A stretch of DNA of 64,000 bases, taken from contig NZ_JBMHHY010000010.1 in NCBI RefSeq assembly GCF_049739465.1, positions 254,764 through 318,763 of the forward strand, read 5' to 3'. This document shows, one piece after another, positions 34,549 to 43,197 of the stretch. The notes under the pieces were generated by a model. The model worked only from the letters and a program-made list of their open reading frames with translations. It was not told where the DNA came from and did not search any database. This stretch comes from Embleya sp049739465 (lineage in GTDB: Bacteria; Actinomycetota; Actinomycetes; Streptomycetales; Streptomycetaceae). Made by a program: the position numbers and the translations under genes. Position 1 is the stretch's first letter; each line of letters begins with the position of its first letter.

Positions 34549-34680
34549 TCAGTCGGCGCGCAGAACCTGGAGGCGTGGAAGATCGAAGCCGGACCTGCCG
34601 TATCCGTCCCTCGTGATCCGTTTGATGCGGTTCACATTGCCTTCCACCCGACCGGAGTTCCACTCCAGGGTGAGCCATGT
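34549..34680 (-). pseudogene. ISL3 transposase tail relic joined to a hydrolase fragment
   Basis: On the minus strand: LTLEWNSGRVEGNVNRIKRI, then YGRSGFDLPRLQVLRAD and a stop, a slightly degraded ISL3 C terminus. It abuts the truncated hydrolase at about 34680, suggesting that the insertion or a later deletion removed the 5' part of that gene. Confidence 0.65.
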
Positions 34681-34682
34681 CG

Positions 34683-35431
34683 TGGTCACCGACACACCGG
34701 GTGTCGGGTTCTCCGGTCCGGTCACCGACGCGGGCTGGACGACAGGGCGGATCGCGTCCGCGTTCCGGGAGCTCATGAACCGTCTCGGCTACGAGCGGTA
34801 CGGCGTGCACGGCAACGGCGGGGGTGCCTGGATCGCGGCGGAGATGGGGCGCCAGGCGCCCGACGAGGTCGTCGGTGTACACGTCAACGGCCTGATCACG
34901 TTCCCGTCGGGGGACCCCGCCGAATTCGATGGCCTCACTCCCGCCGAGTACGAGCGGTTGGCGCGGCTCCAAGACTTCGCCGACGACAAGATGGGCTTCA
35001 ACGCCATCCAGTCCACGCGCCCGCAGACGCTCGCCTACGGGCTCCACGACTCTCCGATCGGCCAACTCGCGTGGATCGTCGAGAAGTTCAAGGAGTGGAC
35101 GGACGCGGAACGCGCACTGCCGCAGGACGCCGTCGACCTCCTGTTGGCGAACGTGAGCCTGTACTGGTTCAGGGGAACGGCCGGATCCTCGGCGAACCTC
35201 TATTACGAGATGTCGCACGACGAAGCGGCGAAGGCGCCGGGGCCGCGCGGCACGGTGCCCACCGGCGTCATGGTCACGTCGACCACGGACGTGGCGATCC
35301 GCAGATTCGCCGAGCGTGACCACAACGTCATGCACTGGACGGAGGTGCAACGCGGAGGCAACTTCCTGGCCCTGGAGCAGCCCGTGGCCCTGACCGAGGA
35401 CATCAAGGCGTTCTTCTCCACGCTCGCGTGA
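34683..35431 (+). pseudogene. Epoxide hydrolase-like gene, 5'-truncated
   Basis: The frame from about 34683 to the stop encodes the C-terminal ~245 residues of an EHN-type epoxide hydrolase (alpha/beta fold): DTPGVGFSGPVTDAGWTTGR, RLGYERYGVHGNGGG, PDEVVGVHVNGLITFP, the cap region and a terminal HWTEVQRGGNFLALEQP carrying the catalytic histidine position. The N-terminal domain and start are gone at the ISL3 junction. The nucleophile elbow reads HGNGGGAW, where relatives have an aspartate after GN or GG, so catalysis is probably lost too. Confidence 0.7.
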
Positions 35432-35596
35432 GACCCGGAGACCGGGAGACCCGTCCGCGCCGGCGCCCCGCAACGCCCATGTGGTCCTCGCCGTGCGCGA
35501 CGAGGACCGGGCCGGAGCACTCCATCTTCCTTGACCGGGCGACTTCCTTGACCGCGGCGACGGGCCCGCTCCACAGGGCGGGCCCGTGGGGTAGAC
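35432..35596. other. Short spacer, no gene
   Basis: The segment between the hydrolase stop and the end of the next ISL3 stump shows a GC-rich inverted repeat near 35568-35590 (GGGCCCGCTCC...GGGCGGGCCC), perhaps a terminator of the hydrolase gene. Confidence 0.35.
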
Positions 35597-35890
35597 CTAC
35601 CGAGCTTTGCGGATCCGATGGGAGTGTCCAATGGACGGCTCTGTTCCGTAGTCGGCGGTGACGTCGAGTGGCTGTCGGTTGCGCAGGATGCGGTGGCGGA
35701 GGAGGTCGAAGCCTGCGCGGCCGTGCATCTGCCGCATGAGTTTCCTGGCGTTGGTATTGACGCCTTCGGCGCGGCCGTTGCTGCACGGGAGTGTGAGTCC
35801 GGCGTTGCCGGCGGCGCGGTCGATTACCAGGCCGTTGCAGTAGGTGTGCAGGTGGGGCAGGTCGGCGGCGCGCGAGAGTCCACCGGGGAG
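35597..35890 (-). pseudogene. ISL3 transposase C-terminal stump (different subgroup)
   Basis: The minus-strand frame LSRAADLPHLHTYCNGLVID, RAAGNAGLTLPCSNGRAEGV and NTNARKLMRQMHGRAGFDLL matches the C terminus of ISL3 transposases with the LP.SNGR.EGVN signature. It differs from the EGHVNRIK type at 28.6 and 32.4 kb, so at least two ISL3 elements visited this region. Confidence 0.7.
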
Positions 35891-36080
35891 TCATGGACGG
35901 GTCGGTCCTCGAGGCATTCGTGGGCTCGCACGATGTCCCGTTCCCGAGCGCCTCGCCCGCGCGCCGGCGCCGACCTCCTGGTCGACGGCCTGCTCCTCCA
36001 GGAGGGACTGCCACGTCCCGAGAAACGCGCCCGTGCGCTCCGGGGACTCCGGGAGCGCACGGACTGCGTTGATCGTCGAG

Positions 36081-36428
36081 TCAGGAGGCGATCCAGACTT
36101 CAGTGCACTCGTCGTTGGGGTTATCCGTAGGCCACCACGGCTTGATGGCGCTGTTGAATTGGAGGTTGTACCAACGGCCCTGGTCGTTGCACAGGGCAAC
36201 TCCGCTGTGGTTCCCCGCAATGATCCCTTGGGTTCCCCACCAGGTGCCGTAATTCGTCCCTCCGCAGAAACTGTCGTGGTTGCCACCGCCGTTCCACTGG
36301 ATTTGAACGGGGTGATCGCACGAGAGTGCCGAAGCGGAGGCCGGCGCGGCAGCGGCAAGCGTGCCGCCGAGCACGGCAACGCCGGCTGCGGCAGCCAGGG
36401 TGGCGCGCTTGATTCGCGATAGTGCCAT
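36081..36428 (-). CDS. Small secreted protein, 115 residues
   Basis: The ATG at 36426-36428 follows GAGGAG. The N terminus MALSRIKRATLAAAAGVAVL continues to an AASASA-type signal peptidase site near residue 33. The mature ~80 residues are rich in W, N, G and contain three cysteines (LSCDHP, SFCGGTNYG, DECTEVW). The pattern suggests a compact beta-rich extracellular protein, but I do not recognise the family. It is a single gene with no operon partner. Confidence 0.8.
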   Translation of the reverse strand: MALSRIKRATLAAAAGVAVLGGTLAAAAPASASALSCDHPVQIQWNGGGNHDSFCGGTNYGTWWGTQGIIAGNHSGVALCNDQGRWYNLQFNSAIKPWWPTDNPNDECTEVWIAS

Positions 36429-36699
36429 GATGGTTGATGCTCCTCTTGACTTGTGTTACCGATGTGGTTCGGACGCTCTCAGAGGTGCGCGATGGTCGGC
36501 TGACCGCGTCGAACCTCGACGTTGTGGCTGGCCACTCACGGGGGTCGGCTTCCGGGCGAACCCTGCGTGCCGTGCAGGTGCGTCGACGACATTATTCGTT
36601 CGTCCGTTTCAGGGCACGGATTCCGTGCAAGTCCACACAGCAACCGCGGCTTTACCAAGGCGTTCAAGGCCGCAGCGCTCTGGGCCGAAGGTGGGCGAG

Positions 36700-37330
36700 C
36701 ACGGGCGTCAGTGGCCGGCCGGATTCGGTGTGCGGCTGTATGCGCCCGGCGCGCACCTGGTGTCGACGCGCCAATTCGGCCAGGTCGCCGAAGCACTCAC
36801 CCACACCGTCGCAGCCCGCGGGCCCGCCCGCGCCGTCTCGAGCGACGTTGTACCGCGCACTGGAACGGGACGTCTCCAAGGGCCAACGCGCCGGAATGCG
36901 AGGCGGAGAGCGCGCCAGGCGCGCGCACGACGTGTTCCTCCAGCGCCCGGCGGGCCACCGTAACCCGGTATGGGAGACCGACCACGTCCAAGCGAAGGTG
37001 AACGTCGACATCGACGGTCGGCTCGGCCGGCCGTGGGTCACCTGGTTCGTCGATTGCGCGACCGACGTGATCTGCGGGTTCGCCGTCACCGCCCAGGTCC
37101 AGGCCGGGAGAGCATCCTTGTCGCGCTCCGGGACGCGATCAGCCGCGAGGGCGAACACGGCCCCCTCGGGGCCTCCCACAGGCCGTGCGCGTGGACAGAG
37201 CCAAGGACTTCCTCTCCCACGCGGTCGCCGACGCACTGGGAGCGTTCGCGATACCGGTGGTGGACCTGCCCCCTACAGCCCCCACCTCAAGGGCACCGTC
37301 GAGGCGCTGAACAAAGCAGTGACGGCGCCC
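36700..37330 (+). pseudogene. Mu/Tn552-like DDE transposase, multiply frameshifted
   Basis: Pieces in several plus-strand frames reconstruct a DDE transposase: LYRALERDVSKGQRAG, NPVWETDHVQAKVNVDIDGR with the first Asp, RPWVTWFVDCATDVICGFAV, then ESILVALRDAISREGEHGPL, a VDRAKDFLSHAVADALGAF-like stretch, and PPYSPHLKGTVEALNKAV with the final Glu region. This is the TniA/Mu-type integrase core found in actinobacteria. At least two frame changes and missing ends make it inactive. Confidence 0.65.
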
Positions 37331-37531
37331 TGCGCCACACTCGTCCGGCACCGCGACCACACCCCACCCCTGCGGCCCTCGACCCCGCATGCCGTATCGC
37401 AGGCCTGACACCTGCGTCGGGGCCCGGTGGCCTGCTCGCGACGTTCGTGTGCGGGTGGGCATCGCCGATCCTCGCCGTCCATCAGGCACCGGATCCGGGC
37501 AAATGTCGGTCGGGTCGGGCACATTGCCCTC

Positions 37532-38146
37532 ATGTTCAACGGACTCGATGACATCGACTGGGCTTCGATGGAGCATGCGTACGGCTCCGCCGCCGAGGTC
37601 CCCGCACTCCTGCGGGCCATGCGCTCGGCGGACGCCGAGGAACGCCTCGAGGCATTCGGCAGGTTCTACAGCGCCGTCTACCACCAGAACAGCGTCTACG
37701 AACCGACGGCCGCGAGCCTGCCGTTCCTGTTCGAGATGGCCCGCGACGCCGGCACACCGGACCGCGCCGCGGTGGTCCGGTTGATCGTCGGCATCGGCGA
37801 CGACGCATTGTCCCGCCTCGACGGCGAGTACATCGATCTCCCGACCCTGCAAGCGGCCGTCACCGAGATGCGGCGACACGCCGACATCCTCGTCGTACTG
37901 GCCGCCGACCCGGACCCCGACGTGCGCCGGGCGGCGATACCCGCATTGGGACTGTTCGTCGACGACGACGGCGGCGGTCGAGCCGCCGCCCTGCTGCAGG
38001 AGCGACTCGCGGCCGCGGACGGGCTCCCGGAACGGCTTGCGGTCGTCGAGGCGACCGCGACGCTGGCTCTGCGGTCACCGACCGTCGCCGAACAGGCCCG
38101 CAGCCGGCTCGCCGCCGTGGCCGCCGACCCGCACCGGGACCCGTGA
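37532..38146 (+). CDS. HEAT-repeat protein
   Basis: A 204-residue all-helical protein starting FNGLDDIDWASMEHAYGSAA and EVPALLRAMRSADAEERLEA, followed by HEAT-like repeats (PDPDVRRAAIPALGLFVDD, ERLAVVEATATLALRSPTV). Streptomyces relatives share this N terminus and are often longer, so the C terminus may be truncated, although the stop is clean. Such proteins serve as scaffolds; no specific function is implied. Confidence 0.7.
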   Translation: MFNGLDDIDWASMEHAYGSAAEVPALLRAMRSADAEERLEAFGRFYSAVYHQNSVYEPTAASLPFLFEMARDAGTPDRAAVVRLIVGIGDDALSRLDGEYIDLPTLQAAVTEMRRHADILVVLAADPDPDVRRAAIPALGLFVDDDGGGRAAALLQERLAAADGLPERLAVVEATATLALRSPTVAEQARSRLAAVAADPHRDP

Positions 38147-38199
38147 ACGGGTACCGTCCACGTGACGCCGGGCCCTTCGCACGCGCCGGGTCCGGTGCG

Positions 38200-38400
38200 T
38201 TCGGCGAGTGTCGTGCCGGTCCTCGGAGTCCGCGGCGGTCGGGGGAGAAGGTGGTCGATCGACCGGTGGTCGTTCTCGGTCCGGCCGTCGAGGGGCGCAT
38301 TGAGGATTCCGATGTGGGTCGTTCCGCGCGTGGTTCGGGTCTCCGGCGCGGTTTGGCCAACCTGTCGGAGCCCATCCGGGTACCCGGGGACGGCCGAGGC
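38200..38400 (-). repeat. Diverged copy of a segment at 39180-39310
   Basis: On the minus strand one frame has ETRTTRGTTHIGILNAPLDG and NDHRSIDHLLP. The frames at 39180-39310 have RTRTSHGTAYVEILRTLP and DAYFHSIDHLLPEA. The DNA also shares GGTGGTCGATCGA and a GAGGAT..CGA.GT block. It is a fragment of a duplicated gene of unknown family. Confidence 0.45.
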
Positions 38401-38577
38401 CCGGATTCCCGTCGTCACCCCTGACGGCTGTGGTGTTCTCGTCCGGGAGAATTCCGACCGAGGGCCGCCGCCGCGCCGGCCTCGGACCGATGCCGGGGGC
38501 GCCGACACGCAGGCATTGCCGCCGGCCGGCCTCCATGACAACCGTCCATGGCGGCTGGGGGGATCGTCACCGTGCCT

Positions 38578-39330
38578 TCACCGGGCGGGGGCCGCGGGTT
38601 CCTCCTGTTCGTGCATGGCCCTTTCCTGGCTCGGAAGGGGTATGCCGTCGGCCGCCGTGCCGGACAGGACCTCGCAGCCCATGTGTCGGACGGCGGCCAG
38701 GAGGCGGTGATGGACCGGGTCCGCGTCCTCGGGCGGGAACGAGACGCGGATCCGGTGCGGGTGGGGCGCCTCGTAGAGCAGCAGCCAATCGGTGTCCACG
38801 GTCGCGAAACGGCTCTGCCACTCGGTGCCTTGGTCCGATTCCCATTGACCTCGATCCACCGTGGGCGCCAATGCCTCCCGCAGGAGCCGCAGGCGAACCC
38901 GGCTCCGCCGCGTCGGTCGCGTGCGCTTCCTGCCACGCGATGCCGTTGTGCCGGTTCGTTCCGAAAGGCGTATGAAGGTTGAGGACGTCGCAGAAGGTCC
39001 CCACCCGTACGCGCCGACCAACCACTTGTAGTCATCGGGTGGTCGTATACCGAGCGCGGTCTCCACCGTGCTCCAGTCGCCACGGGCATCGACGGGATCG
39101 GCGGGCGGCGGCACGAGTCGCATCAGGTGGGCGTGTTCGGTCACGAAGGAATGCTCCCGCCCGTCCGCGATCGTGGGAAGGGAGGCCACCGGTGGCCGCC
39201 TCCGGCAGCAGGTGGTCGATCGAGTGGAAGTACGCGTCGGTCGTGCCCGGGGGAGCGTGCGGAGGATCTCGACGTACGCGGTTCCGTGACTCGTCCGCGT
39301 GCGCGGCACGGCCCGCTCCTCGAGGACGTG
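38578..39330 (-). pseudogene. SMI1/KNR4 (SUKH)-like protein, frameshifted
   Basis: Minus-strand frames give DWSTVETALGIRPPDDYKWL then VGAYGWG, the SUKH start (W..VE..LG..LP.DY..L...YG.G), and another frame continues FCDVLNLHTPFGTNRHNGIA. A third carries WESDQGTEWQSRFATVDTDW and a natural-looking C terminus. SUKH proteins are often immunity factors for polymorphic toxins. At least two frame changes break the gene. Confidence 0.5.
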
Positions 39331-39555
39331 TTCGGCGAACTCGTGCGACAGGACGGCGAGTCGGGTGCGGTCGGCACGGAGACCATCCTCCGGGCGAATC
39401 GGCCGCAGGCCGCAGCGGTCGACCTTCGCCGCACCCATCGGAGATCCCAGGCCGAGGCGACGCCGCGCCCGGCGCGTGCCCGGCGACCCCGGAAGCGGGT
39501 CGCCGGGCACGACGGTGCGGCGGAAACCCGCCCCGGGATCGGGGCGGGCCGAGCG

Positions 39556-40140
39556 TCAGGCCAGGTCGTACCAGAACAGGTCGGCTCGGTCGGGGTATTG
39601 GGCGGCCGAGGCGTGGATCACCGTGTAGTCCTTGATCGCGACGAACATCTTGTTGTGCTTGAGCTGGAGGCTGAACAACTCCCCCTGCCCGGGGCCCGGG
39701 GTGGCCTGGCTGAGGATCTTCGTGAAGCGCTGGTGGGAGAGGTTCGAGCAGTCCTGGGCCTTCAGGACGTAGCCCTCGTTGGGCCAACCGTCGGCGGCGC
39801 CCATGCACCAGGGTCCGCCGCCGATCGCGCTGATGAACTCGAACTCCTTGTTGTAGAACTGATCGAGGATCTTGTAACACACCCTCCAGCGCTGACTCGG
39901 GTGACCGTCGTACGGCCACTGGATGATCATGCCGTGGTTGATGTCGTCCTCGTTGGCGGTCAGAACCATCCCGGCCCCCGTGTGGATCCGGTAGGTGCCG
40001 GGAACGCAGGTCATGTCGGCCGGCCACGAGCCGGCGGCCGCCGGCGTCGCGGTGAGCAGGCCGGCACCGAGGAACAACGTGGTGGCGACGGCGATGGGCC
40101 CACGCAGGACGCGGCGTGCGGCGCGGGGTGAGCGTGGCAT
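39556..40140 (-). CDS. Secreted ricin-type lectin-like protein
   Basis: A 194-residue exported protein: the signal peptide RRVLRGPIAVATTLFLGAGL ends near TPAAAG, and the mature domain has the beta-trefoil hallmark HPSQRWRVC (QxW) and cysteines in MTCVPG, WRVCYK, PWCMGA and AQDCSN. It probably binds a carbohydrate outside the cell. I chose ATG 40138-40140 with GAGGACGAG upstream; an in-frame ATG at 40194 overlaps the stop region of the preceding gene and would add 18 residues. It lies 55 bases after the next secreted-protein gene, so the two form an operon. Confidence 0.75.
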   Translation of the reverse strand: MPRSPRAARRVLRGPIAVATTLFLGAGLLTATPAAAGSWPADMTCVPGTYRIHTGAGMVLTANEDDINHGMIIQWPYDGHPSQRWRVCYKILDQFYNKEFEFISAIGGGPWCMGAADGWPNEGYVLKAQDCSNLSHQRFTKILSQATPGPGQGELFSLQLKHNKMFVAIKDYTVIHASAAQYPDRADLFWYDLA

Positions 40141-40195
40141 GGTGGTCTCGTCCTCGGCCTCGGTATTCGGGCGGTTGCGCCGGATCAGTCGCATG

Positions 40196-40819
40196 TCAAC
40201 ACCCCAGATCCTGCTTGGCCTTGGCCCGCAGGGAGCCCGGCGGTGCGACGCTCGAACAGGTGACCACACCCTGCTCGGGGAACTCGAAGGACTGATAGAC
40301 GCCCCTGGGACCGCCGGCCTGTATCCAGTAGCCGGTGTCGTATCCGGTGCGGGCGCAGATCCACTTGATCCACTCGCCCTGGACGCGTCGGGTGCCTTGG
40401 TAGACCATGTAGTAGTCGGGTTGCTGGAAGTTGAAGGTCTCGCTGGTCTGGGTCGTGTCCGTGCTGCCCATCGAGTCGGCGACCTGGAAGCCCACCTTCA
40501 TGCTCACGTTGCCGAACAGCGTCTTGGCGTCGGCGCTGAAGTCGGTGCTGTTGTTCACCTGTGTGCTGACCGTGGTCTGCTTGGTCAGCGTGACCGTCCG
40601 GCTGCCGGTGACGCCGGGCGGGACGTTGACGGCGACCCGGTAGGTGATGACCGAGTCGACCGCGGCGGTGTCGGGAACCCCGTAGTAGCGCGTGTTGTTC
40701 GGGTTGCACGCGCCCTGTGGATCGGCGTGCGCGGGTCCGATCGCGACACCCCAGGCCGCGGCGGCGAGCGCAGCGGTCGTGGCGAGTGATCGGCGTAACC
40801 TCGGGCGTGGAATCGTCAT
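40196..40819 (-). CDS. Secreted protein with pore-former-like beta strands
   Basis: A 207-residue exported protein with signal peptide ending at GPAHA-DPQ (about residue 32). The central region (YRVAVNVPPGVTGSRTVTLT, KQTTVSTQVNNSTDFSADAK, MKVGFQVADSMGSTDTTQTS) alternates polar Thr/Ser with hydrophobic residues in long strands, as in aerolysin/ETX-MTX2 pore-forming proteins. The C terminus holds three cysteines. I infer a beta-pore-forming or cell-surface function by pattern only. The ATG at 40817-40819 follows GGAAGGG. It is the first gene of an operon with the lectin, which could serve as a targeting partner. Confidence 0.65.
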   Translation of the reverse strand: MTIPRPRLRRSLATTAALAAAAWGVAIGPAHADPQGACNPNNTRYYGVPDTAAVDSVITYRVAVNVPPGVTGSRTVTLTKQTTVSTQVNNSTDFSADAKTLFGNVSMKVGFQVADSMGSTDTTQTSETFNFQQPDYYMVYQGTRRVQGEWIKWICARTGYDTGYWIQAGGPRGVYQSFEFPEQGVVTCSSVAPPGSLRAKAKQDLGC

Positions 40820-40980
40820 GCGGTCCGTACATCCCTTCCCTGGGTGGTCAATGACGCCATGGGGAGACACCGGACGTGACTCCGGCACCCACGGCGGTCG
40901 GAACTCCCACGAACGACGACGCCGTCCGTGGACAGAACCGAGCCGGACCAGGATGAGTGGTTGCCGTACCCGGGTGGCAC

Positions 40981-41043
40981 CTACGAAGGTTGGATGCCAC
41001 CCGACGAAGGTTGGGCGTCACGCTACGAAAGTTGCGTGCGCGG
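40981..41043. repeat. Three 21-base tandem repeats
   Basis: Units of 21 bases start at 40981, 41002 and 41023, each with C(T/G)ACGAA(G/A)GTTG followed by a variable part. They lie upstream of the secreted-protein operon, 160-220 bases from its start. They may be a multi-site regulatory element or transposon debris. Confidence 0.6.
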
Positions 41044-41061
41044 CACATGTGACAGAGCAGT

Positions 41062-41220
41062 GGTTTTGAGCGGAGTTGGCGGTTTCGGTCTTGTGTTTTG
41101 TTTCTTGGTTGGGATTTGGGGTTGGGGGGTGGGTGTTTTCGGGTGTGTTTGGTGGGACCTGGTGCGGGTGTCCGGTTTCGTTGTTCGGGGTTTGACCTGG
41201 GGTTCCGTGGTTGCGTGGCA
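41062..41220. other. Strongly G+T-skewed segment
   Basis: About 160 bases of the plus strand consist almost only of G and T with scattered A and C (for example TTTGTTTCTTGGTTGGGATT). This is unlike anything else in the window. No gene is visible. It may be simple-sequence decay, a G-quadruplex-prone stretch or an IS remnant. Confidence 0.6.
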
Positions 41221-41504
41221 ATGATCTTGGTTCTGTTGTCGGTGTAGCGGTGTGCCTGCAGGTGGCCGCGGGGTGTGGCGGTTGAGGGGCCTCGCGTCTT
41301 TCGGACGGGGCTACGACTGTCGATTCATGCGGCGAGTCACAACTCTTCGAACCCGGTGTGTACTTCGCTTGGAGGGCGTGGTCGACAAACTGAGCGGGTA
41401 CCGCCCGCGAGACGCCGGGCGTCCCGTCGCTCCACCTTCGTACGCACCGCGGATCGAGGGCTCACACCGAAGCAATCCCTCGACGGGCGTGACCTCTTCG
41501 GCAT

Positions 41505-41745
41505 GCCGGTCGCCCTTGCCAACCTACGGTCTCAGTTCACCACCGCCCGGACCAACGACGCACTGGCCGAGGCCCGCGCCTGCGGTCACGTCGGCGGACT
41601 GCCCCGCAAATTCGACCGCGCTCGGAGCACTCACACTCACGTACCGCATACCGACGGGGTTCCGATCCGCGCCATCGCCCGCGACTTCAACGTCGATCCG
41701 GCGAGCATCCCGGCGGGTCCTGCACAGGCAACCCGGCGGAGAAAC
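41505..41745 (+). pseudogene. Serine recombinase (resolvase) C-terminal relic
   Basis: The frame reads FGMPVALANLRSQFTTARTN, then ALAEARACGHVGGLPRKFDR and DGVPIRAIARDFNVDPASI, matching the helix E region and C-terminal helix-turn-helix of resolvase/invertases (L..AR..GR.GGRP.K ... G.S...IA...GVS..T). The catalytic N-terminal domain is missing. Confidence 0.65.
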
Positions 41746-42058
41746 CCCGGCCGGCGACAAGGAGAACTGGGACAACCTGCCAAAACGACCGCAGTGCAGG
41801 CGACTTCACGCTGTTCGGAGATTCACGATTCCCTGCACCCGGTGGCAATCGCCCGGCTCATCCATGCACGCGACTTCGGACATTCACACGTGGGGTCCGC
41901 GGTCGTGATCGCAAGCGGTGGACGGCTCCTGGCCCCGCCGTTCGTCGGGCGTACGGATGAACCACCGCCCTTTGCGCCCCGGGCGCAAAGGGCGGTACGC
42001 GGACGGCCGGCGCCATCGCCCCCGCACCACCGTGCCGCTCCTCGAAGGAGCCGGCTGT

Positions 42059-42312
42059 CTACAGGCCGAGGGGGACGGGAATCGCGTCGGTGCCCTCGTA
42101 TGCCTCGGGGTCGGAGGTGAACACGAAGACGGGTCTGGCCAGGGTGGGGTCGGCGGCCAGTGCCCGGGCCTGCGCGTGGCGCCAGTCGCGGCCCTCGGCG
42201 AGTGCGGTCTCGGCGGCGGTGATGCCGACGGTGTCCAGGGGGGCGACGGCGAACACGTCCAGGAGGAGGATGTGGTGGGCGGTGCCGGGGCGTTCCTGGA
42301 AGGCGTCACACT
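42059..42312 (-). pseudogene. Unidentified C-terminal gene fragment
   Basis: The minus-strand frame HHILLLDVFAVAPLDTVGIT, then LAEGRDWRHAQARALAADPT and RPVFVFTSDPEAYEG ends at a TAG. Codon usage is strongly coding-like. A PIN-like fold is conceivable but I do not recognise it firmly. Its 5' end meets the truncated GH1 gene at about 42310. Confidence 0.45.
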
Positions 42313-43183
42313 GCACCACTTCACCAACCCGCACTGGTTCGCGGCCCGCGGCGGCTGGAAGGCCGACGGCGCCGTGGAGTCGTTCGTCCGCTACGCGGAA
42401 ACGGCCGTGGAGGTGCTGGGCGACGACGTCGAGTACGTCGCCACCATCAACGAGCCGAACATGCTCGCCCTGACCGCGGCGTTCCTGAACCTCGCGCCGG
42501 AGGCCCTGACCGAGATCAACCCCGCGGCCGTCGAGCCCGACCGGGAGACCACCGCCGCGCTGATCCACGCGCACCAGGCGGCGGCCGAGGCCCTGAGGGC
42601 GGCCAACCCCCGCTACCGGGTGGGCTGGACCGTCGCGAACCAGGTCTACCAGCCCGAGGCCGGCGCCGAGGCCGTGGCCCGCGAGATCTCCCACCCGCGC
42701 GAGGACGTGTTCCTCGAAGCCGCCCGCGAGGACGACTGGATCGGCGTGCAGTCCTATACGCGGACCCGGATCGGCGCCGACGGGCCGTTGCCGGTCCCCG
42801 AGGACGCGCTCCGGACGCTGACCGGGTGGGAGTACTACCCCGAGTCGATCGGCCACGCGGTACGCCACACCGCGGCGGTGGTCGGTCCGGACGTCCCGAT
42901 CCTGGTCACCGAGAACGGCATCGCCACATCGGACGACGATCGCCGCATCGCCTACACGGCCGGCGCGCTGTCCGCACTCGCCGCGGCCATCCACGACGGC
43001 GCCGACGTGCGCGGCTACCTGCACTGGTCGGCCCTGGACAACTACGAATGGGGCTCGTACCTCCCGACGTTCGGCCTGATCGCCGTCGACCGCACCACGT
43101 TCGCCCGCACCCCGAAGCCGTCCGCGCACTGGCTGGGCGACCTCGCCCGGGGCATCGCCGGCAACCCGGCCGCGAGCGCCTGA
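42300..43183 (+). pseudogene. GH1 beta-glucosidase, N-terminally truncated
   Basis: From VTLHHFTNPHWFAARGGW to the stop this is a GH1 glycosidase with both catalytic glutamates (ATINEPN and LVTENGIA), plus LHWSALDNYEWGSYLPTFGL. About 110 N-terminal residues are missing and replaced by out-of-context sequence at ~42305, where the fragment on the other strand also ends. The frame is open upstream but no family start is present. The barrel's first strands are lost, so the product would not be active. It is followed after 14 bases by an SGNH gene. Confidence 0.75.
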
Positions 43184-43197
43184 CCCGAGGATCGGAC

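Noticed and set aside
40981..41043. CRISPR array
   Set aside because: The units are contiguous without spacers, only three in number, and no cas genes are present.
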